Source: Drechslerella dactyloides
Taxonomy: Eukaryota; Ascomycota; Orbiliomycetes; Orbiliales; Orbiliaceae
Direction of reading: 5' to 3'
NCBI GenBank assembly: GCA_020064725.1
Contig: JAGTWJ010000002.1
Coordinates: 2,604,001-2,668,000 of the forward strand
Length of the DNA stretch: 64,000 nucleotides
The notes under the pieces were generated by a model. It was given only the letters and a program-made list of their open reading frames with translations, searched no databases and had not been told where the DNA came from. Numbering within the stretch: the stretch's first letter is position 1; every line of letters starts with the position of its first letter. The position numbers and the translations under genes are program-made. This document shows positions 13,621 to 25,161 of this stretch, piece after piece.

Positions 13621-13699
13621 TACGCTCCTTGTCTCGCAAGCCTGACACCTTCGCCGTCCCTAGGACTGGGAGTCTGGTTTACGAGACGACTACGCTCCT
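13621..13699. repeat. Short foldback element with 9-bp flanking direct repeats
   Basis: The left arm GTCTCGCAAGCCTGAC (13631-13646) and right arm GTCTGGTTTACGAGAC (13672-13687) are inverted copies matching at 13 of 16 positions; two of the three differences are transitions. The structure is bracketed by the direct repeat TACGCTCCT at 13621-13629 and 13691-13699. That is the layout of a small non-autonomous DNA transposon with a target-site duplication of about 8-9 bp. It is related to the element at 60006-60078. Confidence 0.6.
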
Positions 13700-14275
13700 G
13701 TAAACTTACCTATATATTGGCTGAATGAGTACCAGAACACTTAGCTCTTCCCTGAGCTGACACCCATCAGGTAATAGGTCATATTTTTTCTAAAATCTGC
13801 AGCTCTCATGAGTTAGATCACCTCTAGCTCTCCAAATTGAGAGCCAAGACAAATTCTACGCATCTAAACATTAATCTGACTGGCCCAAGACTAAATCTAA
13901 TATATGTCTACACTCCAAATCCATACTTGCTACCAGCTGGTGTCATGGGGGTTTGAATCCAATTAGACGCATTGAATCCAGCGTTTTTCGCCTTTGTAGC
14001 GCCAAACCGACGCCTGTCTATGTTATATATATCGTAATTCCAGGAATATCAAATGGGTTTTTAGATGTTGTTAACCGCCACGAAGGCTCAACTTAGTGTT
14101 CATGAATAGACTGTACGTTGCCGTGCTGTTCGTCTTGGCGAACCTGCGGCCCCGGCGAACTTGACGCCCTCGGCATGTCTTAATTTGGGTTATTCATCAA
14201 AAATTCATCGGTCGATATATATGTTTGTACATGTCCAGCTAGGGATTCCGAGTTCCAGTTTAAGCTACGAGATGG

Positions 14276-14302
14276 AAAAGGGAGGGTCTGGTTTACGAGA
14301 CC
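14276..14302. repeat. 27-bp single arm identical to the foldback arm at 60015-60041
   Basis: This stretch, ending in GGTCTGGTTTACGAGACC, is an exact 27-base reverse-complement match to the left arm of the palindromic element at 60014-60070, 46 kb away. The partner arm is not recognisable here, so it looks like half of an element or a decayed copy. Confidence 0.7.
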
Positions 14303-15127
14303 ACAGCACTCGAGACCAGTTTAGATCACTCATGTATCGTGCGGGGGTCGGTTCTATATCCGGCAAAACTTCCTACAAGTGTTCACAAGCGCCTGTGGAG
14401 TTCAGCTCACAATCTAAAACAGATAAGCCTCCGGACCATGTTTTCAATGTCAATATTCAAATCTCTTGGAGGTGCTATGCAACGCATGTTATGTTGCATT
14501 TTTAGCGTTGTCGAAAGTTCCACTCGTAGACTGCCGAGCGGTCCGGTCATGCATTATACCACAACAGAGTGATACTCTGCTAACAGATTAAATATTCGAA
14601 CATTGAAGAGGAATGAGCATGCATTACATAGAGGCAACGAACACTTCTATAGAGCTGGTACAATTATGAGACAAAACAATCTGGATCCAGTCAAGAATGA
14701 AGAAGCTGATCAATATAGAATATAACACGAAGTACTCTTTGATCGCGTTTTAGGTGTTTGTTCAGACTATATAGCTATGATGATTGAATACTAACATACA
14801 TGTTAAGGGAGATTACAAATTGGTACCCAAGAGCAACTAGGCAATCGGGCTTGAATATCATATGTAAGACAAACTGCAAAACAGGGAAAGTTGCAATATG
14901 GGAAGTTTAGACACCGAATTGAACGAGAGGTTTCGGATCTGAAGCATGGGTATACACGTATACACCAAGGAGGATGCCCAAGATAGTAGAAACTGAAGGA
15001 GGCCGGAATATGGGGCAGGCAATAATGAGCGAAACGGAGAGATAGTGTGGCTGTAGCTAAGAAATGCTGGCTTGCGGCCCGCTACATCGGTGGTCAGGGT
15101 CATTCCTCTTGGTGTCTCAGATCTCTT

Positions 15128-16216
15128 CTAAAGAACAGGCTGGTTGGTTTCGGGGATGTCTGTGACATAGAATAAGGGGACGTCTTTCCTAAATTTCCCC
15201 CAAGCTCTTACATGCCGGCAGTTTTGATCTTTGAGAAACTCGATTACCAAATGCTCCTGCTCTAAGAGCCGCAGTGCTCGCTCAAAGCCATGGGAGAGGG
15301 TGAACATAGCGTAGCATTCCAATTTTGCCTGGTCATGCTTTGGCAACAGCTCAGTGTAAATATCCTCCAAGAACGACGCATTGCAGTCGCCTATAAAGTT
15401 ACAGTACATGCCAAGAATGCGTGCTAGCTCGCCTTGGAGCATCGCAGTTTGGCGAAGCTGACTACGTCCCTCTCCGTCGAATATGCGAGCGAGGCGTTCC
15501 TCGAACTGAGACCATCTCTGCGGGATCTCGTACCTCGTAACCATCCTCCCGTTGCCGCTGATGATGAACTCCATCGCTGACCAGCAGAATAAAAGAGACC
15601 TTTCCGTTTCATCTGAAATTGGAAATTTGGGCCTCTCGCGGCAGACTTTTAGAAAGCGGTCCAGATCATAGAGTTTGGCGCAGAAATCTTGAACGGTTCG
15701 CTTCTTCCGGGTAAAATCACGGATGAAGGATATGATTTCGTCATCAGGAGGGAAGTTGTCTCCATTGCGAGAGCCTCCGCCAGCGCCACTAGAGCGACTG
15801 TTCTCAAACATCTTCTCTATCTGGTGGTAGTAGATGCTGAGTGAGGTGAAACGAAGAGGTCGCTGGGCGCCATCCGAGGGTGGGGCGCCAAACACAAGCG
15901 CTCGGAGACTGCGTCTGAGTTGAGTGATCAACCTAGCTCGAATGTCGAGGACATAGTTCTGGTTGGATGGTGCTTGGGAGTGATTGTCGACGGCTTCGGC
16001 GTTCCACTCATAGAGGTGGATAAGGTGCTCCGCACTGAATAGAGTGAGGTTCCAACTACCCAAAGTCCGTTGGTGGACAGGCGGGTCGGAACGAAGCAGG
16101 CGGACTAGTTCGCCAGGCGGTAACTGCGCGAGAATATCATCTTGAAGTTCACCAGGAAGTTTTATGAGACGATCTAGGTCGACTCCAGCTAGCGCTAGGT
16201 AATCTTGAGCCTGCAT
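15128..16216 (-). CDS. F-box-like protein of unknown target
   Basis: Single-exon frame of 362 residues starting at ATG 16216. No ATG occurs on this strand for the next 225 bases upstream, which supports the start. Residues about 17-41 (LPGELQDDILAQLPPGEL plus flanks) have the leucine/proline pattern of an F-box, the Skp1-binding segment of SCF ubiquitin ligases. The remainder, about 320 residues, is probably helical with charged stretches and shows no repeat class (LRR, WD40, Kelch) that I can identify. Many such fungal proteins are lineage-specific, so the F-box call is an inference from one short segment and substrate recognition is unknown. The gene is convergent with the Trk gene and divergent from D-lactate dehydrogenase across a 3.9-kb spacer. 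An unrelated function for the C-terminal part is possible. Confidence 0.75.
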   Translation of the reverse strand: MQAQDYLALAGVDLDRLIKLPGELQDDILAQLPPGELVRLLRSDPPVHQRTLGSWNLTLFSAEHLIHLYEWNAEAVDNHSQAPSNQNYVLDIRARLITQLRRSLRALVFGAPPSDGAQRPLRFTSLSIYYHQIEKMFENSRSSGAGGGSRNGDNFPPDDEIISFIRDFTRKKRTVQDFCAKLYDLDRFLKVCRERPKFPISDETERSLLFCWSAMEFIISGNGRMVTRYEIPQRWSQFEERLARIFDGEGRSQLRQTAMLQGELARILGMYCNFIGDCNASFLEDIYTELLPKHDQAKLECYAMFTLSHGFERALRLLEQEHLVIEFLKDQNCRHVRAWGKFRKDVPLFYVTDIPETNQPVL

Positions 16217-19200
16217 TGTGTGGTTTCAGCTCTTAGTGAAAAGATTCAAATTTGGGTATGAAGATATGAGTATGGAAATAGGTTTGTGAGTAATGAGCTG
16301 GGTGCTCTCGACTAATGTGTAATTTGTCTGAAGCTGGGGTGGGTGAATGAGATCGACTCAACAGGGCTTTTGAATGCTATAGTTAGCTGTTTGATAATCC
16401 TGGTCGAGGGACTCGAGCGTCGTCTTAAATACCACAAGAATCATGTTGGAGCCGCATCTATCAGCTGTAAAGTCTCACAACAGTCCCGTGTTATACCTTT
16501 CCATTTCTTCGCTCGCTCGTCGGCCGACGTCGTGTCCAGCATCTTCGAGGTGGCCAATGCTGATTTGAATGTCCAGTTGGACACCGATGGTGATTCTTCT
16601 ACCGTAGAAAGTCGCGGAGACACGTGGTGGAATGCCATCGGTGAAGCTCGACACCGTCGACAGAGTTTCCTTTCATCAGAACGGTATATGCGCATGATAT
16701 CAGGGATCAGGGTTCGGCCTCTCCACTGCTTGCGAGATTTTTTTGGTCAATTGACCAAAAAATGGTACTACGGCTGTAGCGAATCGAATTATCGGATGTA
16801 GCTATCCAAGCAGAATTGTCGAATGTACATCAGTACGCACACATTCTGCGCTCGTGCGCGTGCATGCATTAGTTTGTTTGGTCTAAGCACGCGTGCGTAT
16901 TATGGTGAGCCATTAATTGACTAGTGAGCGTCGTCGCCATGGTTGGTAGTATTGCATTCCGCTGGTATCGGCAGCTGGGCTGAAAGAAATCGCAGAGGCA
17001 GGCGTAAAATGACTCGACTCGTCGACGGTTGACATGCCGTGCCGAGTTTTCCTGGACGCAGATGATGCATATCCTAAACTCTAACCTGCGAGCTTGCTAG
17101 TGTGATTCTGAATCTCGCACCTAGGTACCTAGCCCGGCGGTATTGTTTCCTGAAGGCTTGCCGGACTTCTCGTTCGCCCGATTCTGCAACCGCATGACAA
17201 TCTATGGCATAGCGCGAACTTCATGCATAATGCAAGCTAGCCCATTGCGACCTAGCTACGCTGTGTATGCATTTAGCATTTATAAGAGGAACGCCTGTCG
17301 TATTGTCGCAATTGGCTTGATCGTCGAGGAAGCGAGGGGGAAACGTCGAAGGCATAGCAAATCCGCCCAATAGTTATCTTTGGAGCTCGGTGGGGGTTGA
17401 GCTAGCTGCCGGCGGTTCTCCTGAGCTGTTACGAGCTGCCGAGGTTGCTGCATTCACCGATGATCTCTGTTCAGACAAGGGTATTTGAAATATACGTCAA
17501 CTGGTCAATTGCTTGGCCTCGCGCTGGCAGAATTTTTGTGTAACAATGCCGCTGAGATCCGGGCCAGCGAATACCGGTGATCGTCTAGCTCGACACCGCG
17601 GGTGAAAGCAGGAATTTCTCAGCCGGCACGGCGCATCATCGATATACTGAATATGCGAGCCACGTAGCTAGCTCTCAAAGCCTCTGTTGCGTGCGTAGAG
17701 GAAAGGACACCGTTGCACTCTCGCGAAAAGCACGCGTCGACGGCGCAGTCCAATCTTCAGTGAGCAGGGGTGTGCATTGATCGTATATGAATCCCTTGAT
17801 TGGGCGTCGGTGGCGGCTGATAAGAATATAATATATGAGCTAAATTTATAAAATGTGATACGAGATAGTCCCACGTGACGGGACAAGCGTCGGCTGGCAT
17901 GCTGAATGACTCCTTTCCCCTTCTTTCTCTTGGATAATCTCGGCGTCATTCCCGGGGAAATCTTTGATCACAAGATCGAATTAGAACCAGAAGGCACAGA
18001 CTGACCTATGTCAATGCTGCATTAAATACGCATGCAGCGGTTTCGTCCAGCTTGTATGTGATGATTGATTGTTGTTTCGAATTTGGATTGTCTGTATATG
18101 GAGAGAATGATGGATTTCCGGGTGTTCGGGTAACATTATGATGCTGAGCATAAAAGATGACATTGGAAGATTATCAGATAGACCGTGGACGCCTTCCTAT
18201 CCTTTTTATTCACGCATTTCTATCTTGCCTTAAGCCTATTCTCAAGGATTATTTTTGCAGTGACTCGATTCGTATCGAACATTACACAAGCTCGAGCTGG
18301 AGTCCTAATCCTTGATGAATTGTACTCAGTTTACGCATTAAGTGTCTCTGTTGTACAGAATGTCTGAGTGGAAAGCACCTAATCCTGTGATTATCCTCAT
18401 TTGCGCGATTTACTGTCAGGCTTAAGATGCTCCAGAGCAGTGACGGGTTGTCTGAAGACGTGATCAATTGGCCCATAAACAGCGAGCATACATACTCACA
18501 GCTGTACTGTGTCTCACGCAATCTGTGTCAGCCAAAGTGGTGGTGTGAACGAATTTCTGGTGTGGGTGCTCCTGCTATTATAACTTCCAGCTCGTCAAGG
18601 TCGTCTTCGAAATCTACAACAGATATTTAACCGTGGTCTCGTGATGAGCGGCAGAATTTATCGCATACGCATGAAGTGCAGCTGCATGCCTTGATGACGA
18701 GACAGACACATGACACCAGACCAAAGGCTGCAGCAGCAAGCAGTTTCAATTATTAACAGCTTGTGCGAGTTGTGGCTTCAGGTTATTCGATGGCACAGCA
18801 ATCCGGCAGCGCGTAGATGAGCATGAGAGTTGGGACGGGTGGCAATGTGTAGGAGGGTCGCGTACGTCGATAGGACAAACATATGCGTCCCCACCATATG
18901 TACATCTACGCGGGCAGCTGCACAGTTAATTTGACGCTCCAGACATGGGCAGCCCGCCATGCAATATCAAATCTCAGCCGATGCTTAACAATACATCTCA
19001 TGCTTCCTGCAGGCATGAAAGTCGTCATCTGGTAGGGGTTGTCGATGCACTTACCCTGTCCAAGCTAATCAGAAGGAAACACGATCTCCGATTCAGTAAG
19101 GTCTTGCCGGGGTGCTGGCGTGGCCGAGAGGGAGAACCAAAGATAGCCAGCTCTGTACCTGGCCTTTTTCAGGGCATATCTCTCTGTTTTAGTCGATGGT

Positions 19201-20092
19201 TTGTCGTTTCGAGTGCGTTAGAAAAGAAAATGCAAGAGGCCAAGCTGAGTTATGTCATAGAGCTTTTGCTGGCCAATCAATCTCGGCTGAAAGCTGGTGG
19301 AGAGGAAAAGCATTGATCAATTGATGGCTTGCTCTAGTGGTCTGGGAAAACTTTTTTTAAAAAAATTCATGCATTGTCCAATTGTGTCTGCCAACCTTTG
19401 TTGGATTGGCAGTCTCTCACATACATCAAGGATCCCGGCTGTTTCCCCAAACCCATTCCGCTTGCACGTATATTCCTGTACCGGAGGTATGGATAGGTGT
19501 GTCACGGGTTGGCTTTGGGTATATGCACAGCGTGGTCAGCCTGCATTGTGATCATGATCATGAGGCTGCCTCCTGTTGGAGTTTTGAGCTTATTGGCGGA
19601 TATGTTTCCGTCCAACAGCTCCTTGAGCCTTAGACCCGCTCTATGGACATCTTTCTCTTTGTTTGAACAGACGTCGGAGAAGCCGGGGATTGGACGTGTA
19701 GATGTCGCGTCGGCATTCGTATCAATAGCCGAACCGTCAACGGCTGCCGATTGTTGCAGTTTGTCAAACGGCCCGTGTTGGCCTCACGTCGCACAATACC
19801 CTTCACCACGCTAAACTGCCCCACCAAAACCGGCCCAAAAGTTTCTTCAGTTGACGGGACCACGATTCGCATCTTCCGAAAGAGCGCCGTTCGACCGAGC
19901 CGACCGGGTAACCGACGCCGCACGACCCTTCCCCAGATCGCAGAAGCTTATCCGGGGTTCAGGAGCCGCCAATGGCGCTGATATAGCATCGCATCGCCCA
20001 CTGAATTCCGTGGTCGCGATCCCAAATTGACATCCCACTTGTCCCTCGACTCCAACCGAACTTGACGAAACCTCGGTGAGGACTCAATCGCC
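16217..20092. other. 3.9-kb divergent intergenic region
   Basis: Lies between the F-box-like gene (minus) and D-lactate dehydrogenase (plus). Frames inside it are short; the longest (152 codons, 16343-16801) opens with GTG and has no usable ATG near its start. It contains the perfect palindrome at 16739-16762 and a T7A7 self-complementary run at 19352-19365. The last 120 bases before 20093 lack ATG and are the likely leader of D-lactate dehydrogenase. Confidence 0.45.
16739..16762. repeat. 24-bp perfect palindrome centred on GGTCAATTGACC
   Basis: Six T, then GGTCAATTGACC, then six A form an exact two-fold symmetric site centred between 16750 and 16751. It lies about 520 bp upstream of the F-box-like start. 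The core half-site recurs as GTCAATTGACC at 28580-28590 and as CTGGTCAATTG near 17501. It may be a dimeric transcription-factor site or simple sequence. Confidence 0.6.
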
Positions 20093-22107
20093 ATGCAGCC
20101 TATCGTATCGTCGTCGCTTCGCAATGTCGCGCGACCGCCTATCAGGCGGAAGCTGTACCAAACTGTCACTTCCGCGACGGTGCCACCCTATCGGCCTCGG
20201 TTTCCGCTGCACCAGGTTCGGCTGCAGTCAAATCGCCCAGAGTTCCACGGGCAAGTATGGGAGGCTGCGGCGAACCGTATACAGGCCGAACGGGCGGAGA
20301 TGGAGCGGTATTGGAAAGAGCGACAGGAGAAGAGGAATCGCGAAGGCGACGGCTACTTCTCAAATACGTTACCACAGATGCTGGGTAAGGGTTAAACTGT
20401 CCAGGCACATAATGGGCTGCAAATCTGTACTGACGATGAAGTCTTTTGAATAGCATGGGTGTTATCGGCCGTCTGCGCGTACTGGCTCGGAACGTACAGG
20501 TGGTCGCCCACTAAACCGTCGTCGACGACAAAGCTGGAGGATATGCCAGAGATAGATCACGACGTTTCGAAACATAATCTGAGCGCAGCGTGGTCACAGT
20601 TCGCGATACTACTGGGTGAAGAAAATGTGTCTTGTCAAGAGGACGATCTGGAACACCATTCGGGGAGTAGCTGGTCGTCGCACCCGACTGGTCCTAATGA
20701 ACGCCCTTTCATGGTCCTCTATCCGTCTACGACCGAGCAGGTTTCCGAGATCGCGAAAATTTGCACCCATCGGAAGATCCCGATCACTGCTTACTCTGGC
20801 GGGACCAGCTTGGAAGGCCATTTCGCGCCGACAAGAAGCGGTGTCTGCATCGATTTTTCGCGAATGGATAAAGTTCTAGCGCTACATAAGGACGATTTGG
20901 ACGTTGTCGTTCAACCTGCCGTTGGATGGGAAGACCTCAACGAGATGCTGGAGGAGCATCACTTATTCTTCCCTCCAGACCCAGGCCCAGGTGCAAAAGT
21001 CGGTGGTATGGTCGGGACTGGATGCTCGGGGACCAACGCGGCAAGATACGGCACAATGCGGGAATGGGTGCTCAGCCTGACGGTTGTCTTGGCTGACGGA
21101 ACGATCATCAAGACGAGACAGCGGCCGAGAAAGTCATCTGCGGGGTACGATCTCACAAAGGTGTTCATTGGGTCCGAGGGAACGCTTGGATTGGTTACTG
21201 AGGCGACGCTCAAGCTCGCGGTCAAGCCGCAGAGCGAGAGTGTGGCCGTTTGCGCGTTCCCGTCGATTCGAAATGCGGCGGATGCGGCATCGAAGGTCAT
21301 TGAACAGGGCATCCCGGTTGCCGCTGTTGAGATACTGGACGACGTGCAGATGATGTGCGTCAATCACAGCGGCTCGACATCACGGAAGTGGAAGGAGAAG
21401 CCGACGTTATTCTTCAAGTTCTCTGGGACGCAGAACGGCGTCAAGGAACAGGTTTCACTGGTGCAGTCTATCGCCAAGTCGTGCAAGTCCGAGTCGTTCG
21501 AGTTTGCGACGTCGGAACACGAGAGGCACGAGCTTTGGTCGGCGCGGAAGAACGCGCTGTGGTCAGTGATGGCGCTGAAGAAGCATGAGGACGACCAAGT
21601 CTGGACCACGGATGTGGCTGTCCCGATATCAAAGCTGCCTGACATCATTGAAGCTACTAAGAACGATATGACGAAGAACAATCTGTTGGGATCGATGGTC
21701 GGCCATGTTGGAGATGGCAACTTCCACTGTATACTTTTGTTCGGCCAAGAGGATAGAAGGAAGGCGGAGGGAGTGGTCCACAGGATGGTTGAGCGGGCGA
21801 TCAGCATGGAGGGCACAACTACAGGAGAGCATGGTGTCGGGCTGGTGAAGCGGGACTATCTAGCCAAGGAGCTCGGGCAGACGACAGTTGACGCGATGAG
21901 AAAGGTAAGATGAATGTCAGCACTCGTTAGAGATATATATGCGGTCCCGGCTAACACGTCAGCTAGATGAAACTTGCCTTCGATCCACTGTGCATACTGA
22001 ACTGCGACAAGGTGGTGAGAATGGACCCGCCAAGAGCCGAGAAGGAGCGGTGGAATAGGAATCGGCCAGCTGAGCATAACCCGGTGGTGAAGGAGGAGGC
22101 TGCGTAG
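20093..22107 (+). CDS. dld1: Mitochondrial D-lactate dehydrogenase (cytochrome), FAD-linked
   Basis: Oxidises D-lactate to pyruvate and passes electrons to cytochrome c at the inner mitochondrial membrane. Model 20093-20384, 20454-21904, 21967-22107 gives 627 residues; both introns are GT..AG. The N-terminus is rich in Arg, Ser and Thr with few acids (a mitochondrial presequence), and a hydrophobic segment with WVLSAVCAYWLG near residues 99-110 fits a membrane anchor. The FAD-binding (PCMH) fold follows: RPFMVLYPSTTEQVSEI, AYSGGTSLEGHF, GGMVGTGCSGTNAARYGTM and VFIGSEGTLGLVTEATLKL. The C-terminal FAD-oxidase part has HVGDGNFHCILLF and TTTGEHGVG, and ends near DPLCILNCDKVVR. Length and order match fungal Dld proteins. 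A 2-hydroxyglutarate dehydrogenase is the nearest alternative, but the membrane anchor and C-terminus favour Dld1. It is followed 1.2 kb downstream by cdc20 in the same orientation, with a separate promoter. Confidence 0.93.
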
Positions 22108-22559
22108 ATATGTTCGTGTAAATATATGTATTCCAACAATGTACATTAGTGGTATCGATAGAATTGATAGCTGTGTCGAAGGAATTTCTGGATTTGGTAC
22201 GGCTGCCTTGTGGAACGTATCACTGAGAGACGTCGTTTGTCTAGCAATATGACTTCCCGATTCGGCAGTCATATTGGGCCCGCCCGCAACACAGCAACCG
22301 CGATCGTAGAAGCCCGCAACATTGGGCGAATGGGCATCAAGACCCTCTCAGTGGAAATTGAAGGGACGGATACGACGGCCAGGTGAGGGCGCAATCTCGT
22401 GATAGGGCTCCAAAGCGGAAAGCGATTTCACGCAGATGAGCAGTTGCGATGGCTACTTGCGCAGAAGAGGCAGCGGGCGGGTCCGTTTGCCCTGTTGGCT
22501 CGCGGCAGGCAGCCCGTTGTAGGAGCGTTGCTGGGCCGACCGCCCGAAACAGCTAAATG
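22108..22559. other. Spacer between D-lactate dehydrogenase and cdc20
   Basis: Holds the 3' flank of the dehydrogenase gene (AT-rich to about 22160) and a more GC-rich upstream part of the cdc20 promoter. No gene-like frame was found. Confidence 0.4.
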
Positions 22560-23294
22560 TTGTCGCTGGGCGGGAACTGCGGGACTTTGTCGCCGGAGCA
22601 ACAGCTGCGGCCAGCTGTCCATCACGGTTTCGGCGCTGGTACCTCGACACCGCTGCGCTTTTTGCAGGCGGAGACAGGTACATAAATATTCCTCGCTCCC
22701 GCATCTTGCTCTCATCCTTCTTCCTTCCTCCATCACACACATCTTCAACCATCTCCAATTCTCATCTCAACCTCAACTCCATCTGGCTCCTGCCATCAAA
22801 CTGCTCTTCCAACCCATCTAACAATTGCAAACTTCCAGTTATCCAAAGATCCTTCAAAGTTAAGCTCCGAGAACCTCATCTTGCCTGATAGAGATACGAC
22901 TTGACTGTCTGCATCTTTATTTGCCAACCACAACCTGCACATCCATCACTCTGGCGTCGACTCGTCACAGCACGATTGCAGTACATTCATCAAGATAGCT
23001 CTCAGCTTCTTTCCAGCATCTTTGCTCATCCAGGATTCATTAATTTGATCATCTTGGATTGTATTATTACCGCCATAATATAATCCGTTCGACAAGATTG
23101 ATTTCATTCACCAACGCAATCACCGCAAACGTACTGTCTTTACACAGCTAAGAAGTACTCCAGTTTTCTGAAACCTCAAGTTTGAATACATTTCACCAAA
23201 TCGCGTTCCATCGCACACATACATCGATATTTGAATTTGCAAAACCCATCTCAAGTTCACAGTTGTTTCAACCGAGCATCTCGATTTCGCAACA
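22560..23294 (+). promoter_or_regulatory. Promoter and ATG-free leader of cdc20
   Basis: A TATA-like CATAAATATT at 22681-22690 is followed by a CT-rich block (about 22690-22790). No ATG occurs on the plus strand from 22560 to the start at 23295, while CAT (ATG on the other strand) occurs many times. This marks a leader of roughly 500-600 nt without upstream starts. Its exact 5' end is inferred. Confidence 0.6.
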
Positions 23295-25161
23295 ATGGCT
23301 ACTGCCGCAATTCACACACCCCTCAAGTCCCACGCTGGCATGTTCAGCATGAAAACCGCTGGTGGAAGAATGCCCTTGAGCCCTTCGCCACGCAACAGAT
23401 CCAACTCCAACAGATCCCCATACACTCCCCCTCCTAGAGGTGCCGCCATGAGGAAAGACGGAGGCAGCTCGATCTACGCGGGGGGCCTTGCCTCTCACTT
23501 CTCAGCTATGGCTAATGCTAGCGCCAAGAAGCCGACCTTCAAGAACTCTCCTAAATCCAACATTGCAAGAACCGGCTGCACACCCGTCAAGCTCGGTGTT
23601 TCCGACTGGGTTTTGACCGGTACTGGCCCAAATGCTGACCAGATCGCTGTGTCGGTCAAACACGCGAGCCCCGTCAAGAAAGCTCGGAAGGGCAAGACTA
23701 CGATCCGCGCACACGCCGGACATGTTGACAGATTCATTCCCAACCGATCTGCTTCTTCTCCAACTGGCGTTACCAAGGCTGATTTCAAGAGGCCTTCCGG
23801 TCCTCGCAGCCACACCGACCCTGACAGCATCTTCAATGCTCTGACTGATGAGTTCGCGGCTTCTAGCCTCCACACTTTCAATGGAAATGGTGACTGTGAC
23901 TCTCCAGCTGCCAAGAACAAGATGTCTCCAAACACCGCTGCCTACCAATCTGCTCTTGGCAGCGCTGTCGGTATCAACACTGAATCCAGAGTTCTTGCCT
24001 TCAAGCCCACGGCTCCCGAGTCTTCCCGACCTATTGATTTGAGAAGCCAGTACAACCGTCCGCTCAAGGCAGCTAGCAATGCTCAATTCAGAAGACGGGT
24101 TCTGACCGCCCCGGAGCGTGTCCTCGACGCTCCCGGTCTCGTTGACGACTACTACCTCAATCTCATGGATTGGGGTTCAAGCAACATGGTCGCCATCGGC
24201 CTTGAACGCAACGTCTACGTCTGGAACGCATCTAGCGGATCTGTTTCCTGCCTCTTGGAGACCACCCCAGATACCCATGTCACATCTGTCAAGTGGTCCA
24301 ACGATGGCTCCTTCGTTGCTGTCGGCCTTGGTACCGGTGAGGTCCAGATCTGGGACCCAGAAGAGAGCGCTAAGATCCGTTCGATGCACTCTCACTCTTC
24401 TCGTGTCGGTGTCATGTCCTGGGACAAGCACATTCTCTCCACTGGCTCCCGAAGCGGAGAGATCATCAACCATGACGTCCGTATCGCCGACCACAAGGTC
24501 GCCTCTTTGGTCTCTCACACTGCCGAAGTCTGCGGTCTTGAATGGCGCGCCGACGGTGCTCAGCTTGCATCTGGCGGAAACGACAACCTCGTCAACATCT
24601 GGGATGCCAGAGCTCTCTCCGCTCCCCGCTTCTCGAAGACCAACCACAAGGCCGCCGTCAAGGCCATTGCCTGGTGCCCGTGGCAAAACAACCTCCTCGC
24701 AACTGGTGGCGGCACCTTCGACAAGAAGATCCACTTCTGGAACTCCACCACTGGCGCTCGTGTCAACACCATCGACTGCAACACTCAAGTTACTAGCCTG
24801 AAGTGGAGCACGTCCTACAAGGAGATTGTCTCGACCCACGGCTTCCCTGACAACCAACTTATCGTCTGGAGCTACCCCAGCCTGGTCAAGTGCGCCGAGA
24901 TCCCAGCCCACGAGACCAGAGTCCTGCATTCCGCTCTCTCTCCGGACGGCCAAGTCCTCGCTACCGCTGCTTCTGGTAAGTTGCTTAACCCTTGAACATT
25001 GTATTCGGATGTATTGCTAACGATTATCTATAGATGAATCTCTGAAATTCTGGAAGATCTTCGAGAAGAAGCCTGGCTCTGCCGGTGCTCTCTCGTCCGT
25101 TGCCGCGATGGCTGCCACCGGCAAAGACGGCGACTTCTCCAAGCAGATGACCATCCGTTAA
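23295..25161 (+). CDS. cdc20: Cdc20/Fizzy, WD40 activator of the anaphase-promoting complex
   Basis: Substrate-recruiting activator of the APC/C ubiquitin ligase, acting in mitosis and as the target of the spindle checkpoint. Model 23295-24975 and 25034-25161, 602 residues, one intron with GTAAGT and TATAG. The basic, Ser/Pro-rich N-terminus is followed by the C-box DRFIPNR at about 145-151, needed for APC/C binding. After RVLAFKPTAPESSRPIDLRS comes the seven-bladed WD40 propeller, opening with the family signature VLDAPGLVDDYYLNLMDW. WD units end in motifs such as NVYVWNA, EVQIWDP, LVNIWDA and LIVWSYP. The protein ends in the IR tail (MTIR) that docks on TPR subunits. The signature and C-box also occur in Cdh1. 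The short N-terminus and overall sequence point to Cdc20 rather than Cdh1, and this is the main uncertainty. Confidence 0.92.

Larger units (their letters stand above)
13453..15127. other. AT-rich convergent intergenic block with foldback repeats
   Basis: This tract lies between the 3' ends of the Trk gene and the F-box-like gene. It is visibly AT-rich, with many TpA steps, and carries no long frame except a 114-codon one (14161-14505) that overlaps a repeat and looks fortuitous. It holds two members of the TCTCG foldback family (see 13621-13699 and 14276-14302). No transposase-like coding is visible. Confidence 0.5.

Noticed and set aside
13940..13970. tRNA-like B-box (GGTTTGAATCC)
   Set aside because: No acceptor stem, A-box or cloverleaf could be built around it. 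The similar GGGTTCGATTC on the minus strand near 61220 also failed.
16343..16801. 152-codon frame upstream of the F-box-like gene
   Set aside because: Starts with GTG, has no ATG near its N-terminus and crosses the perfect palindrome.
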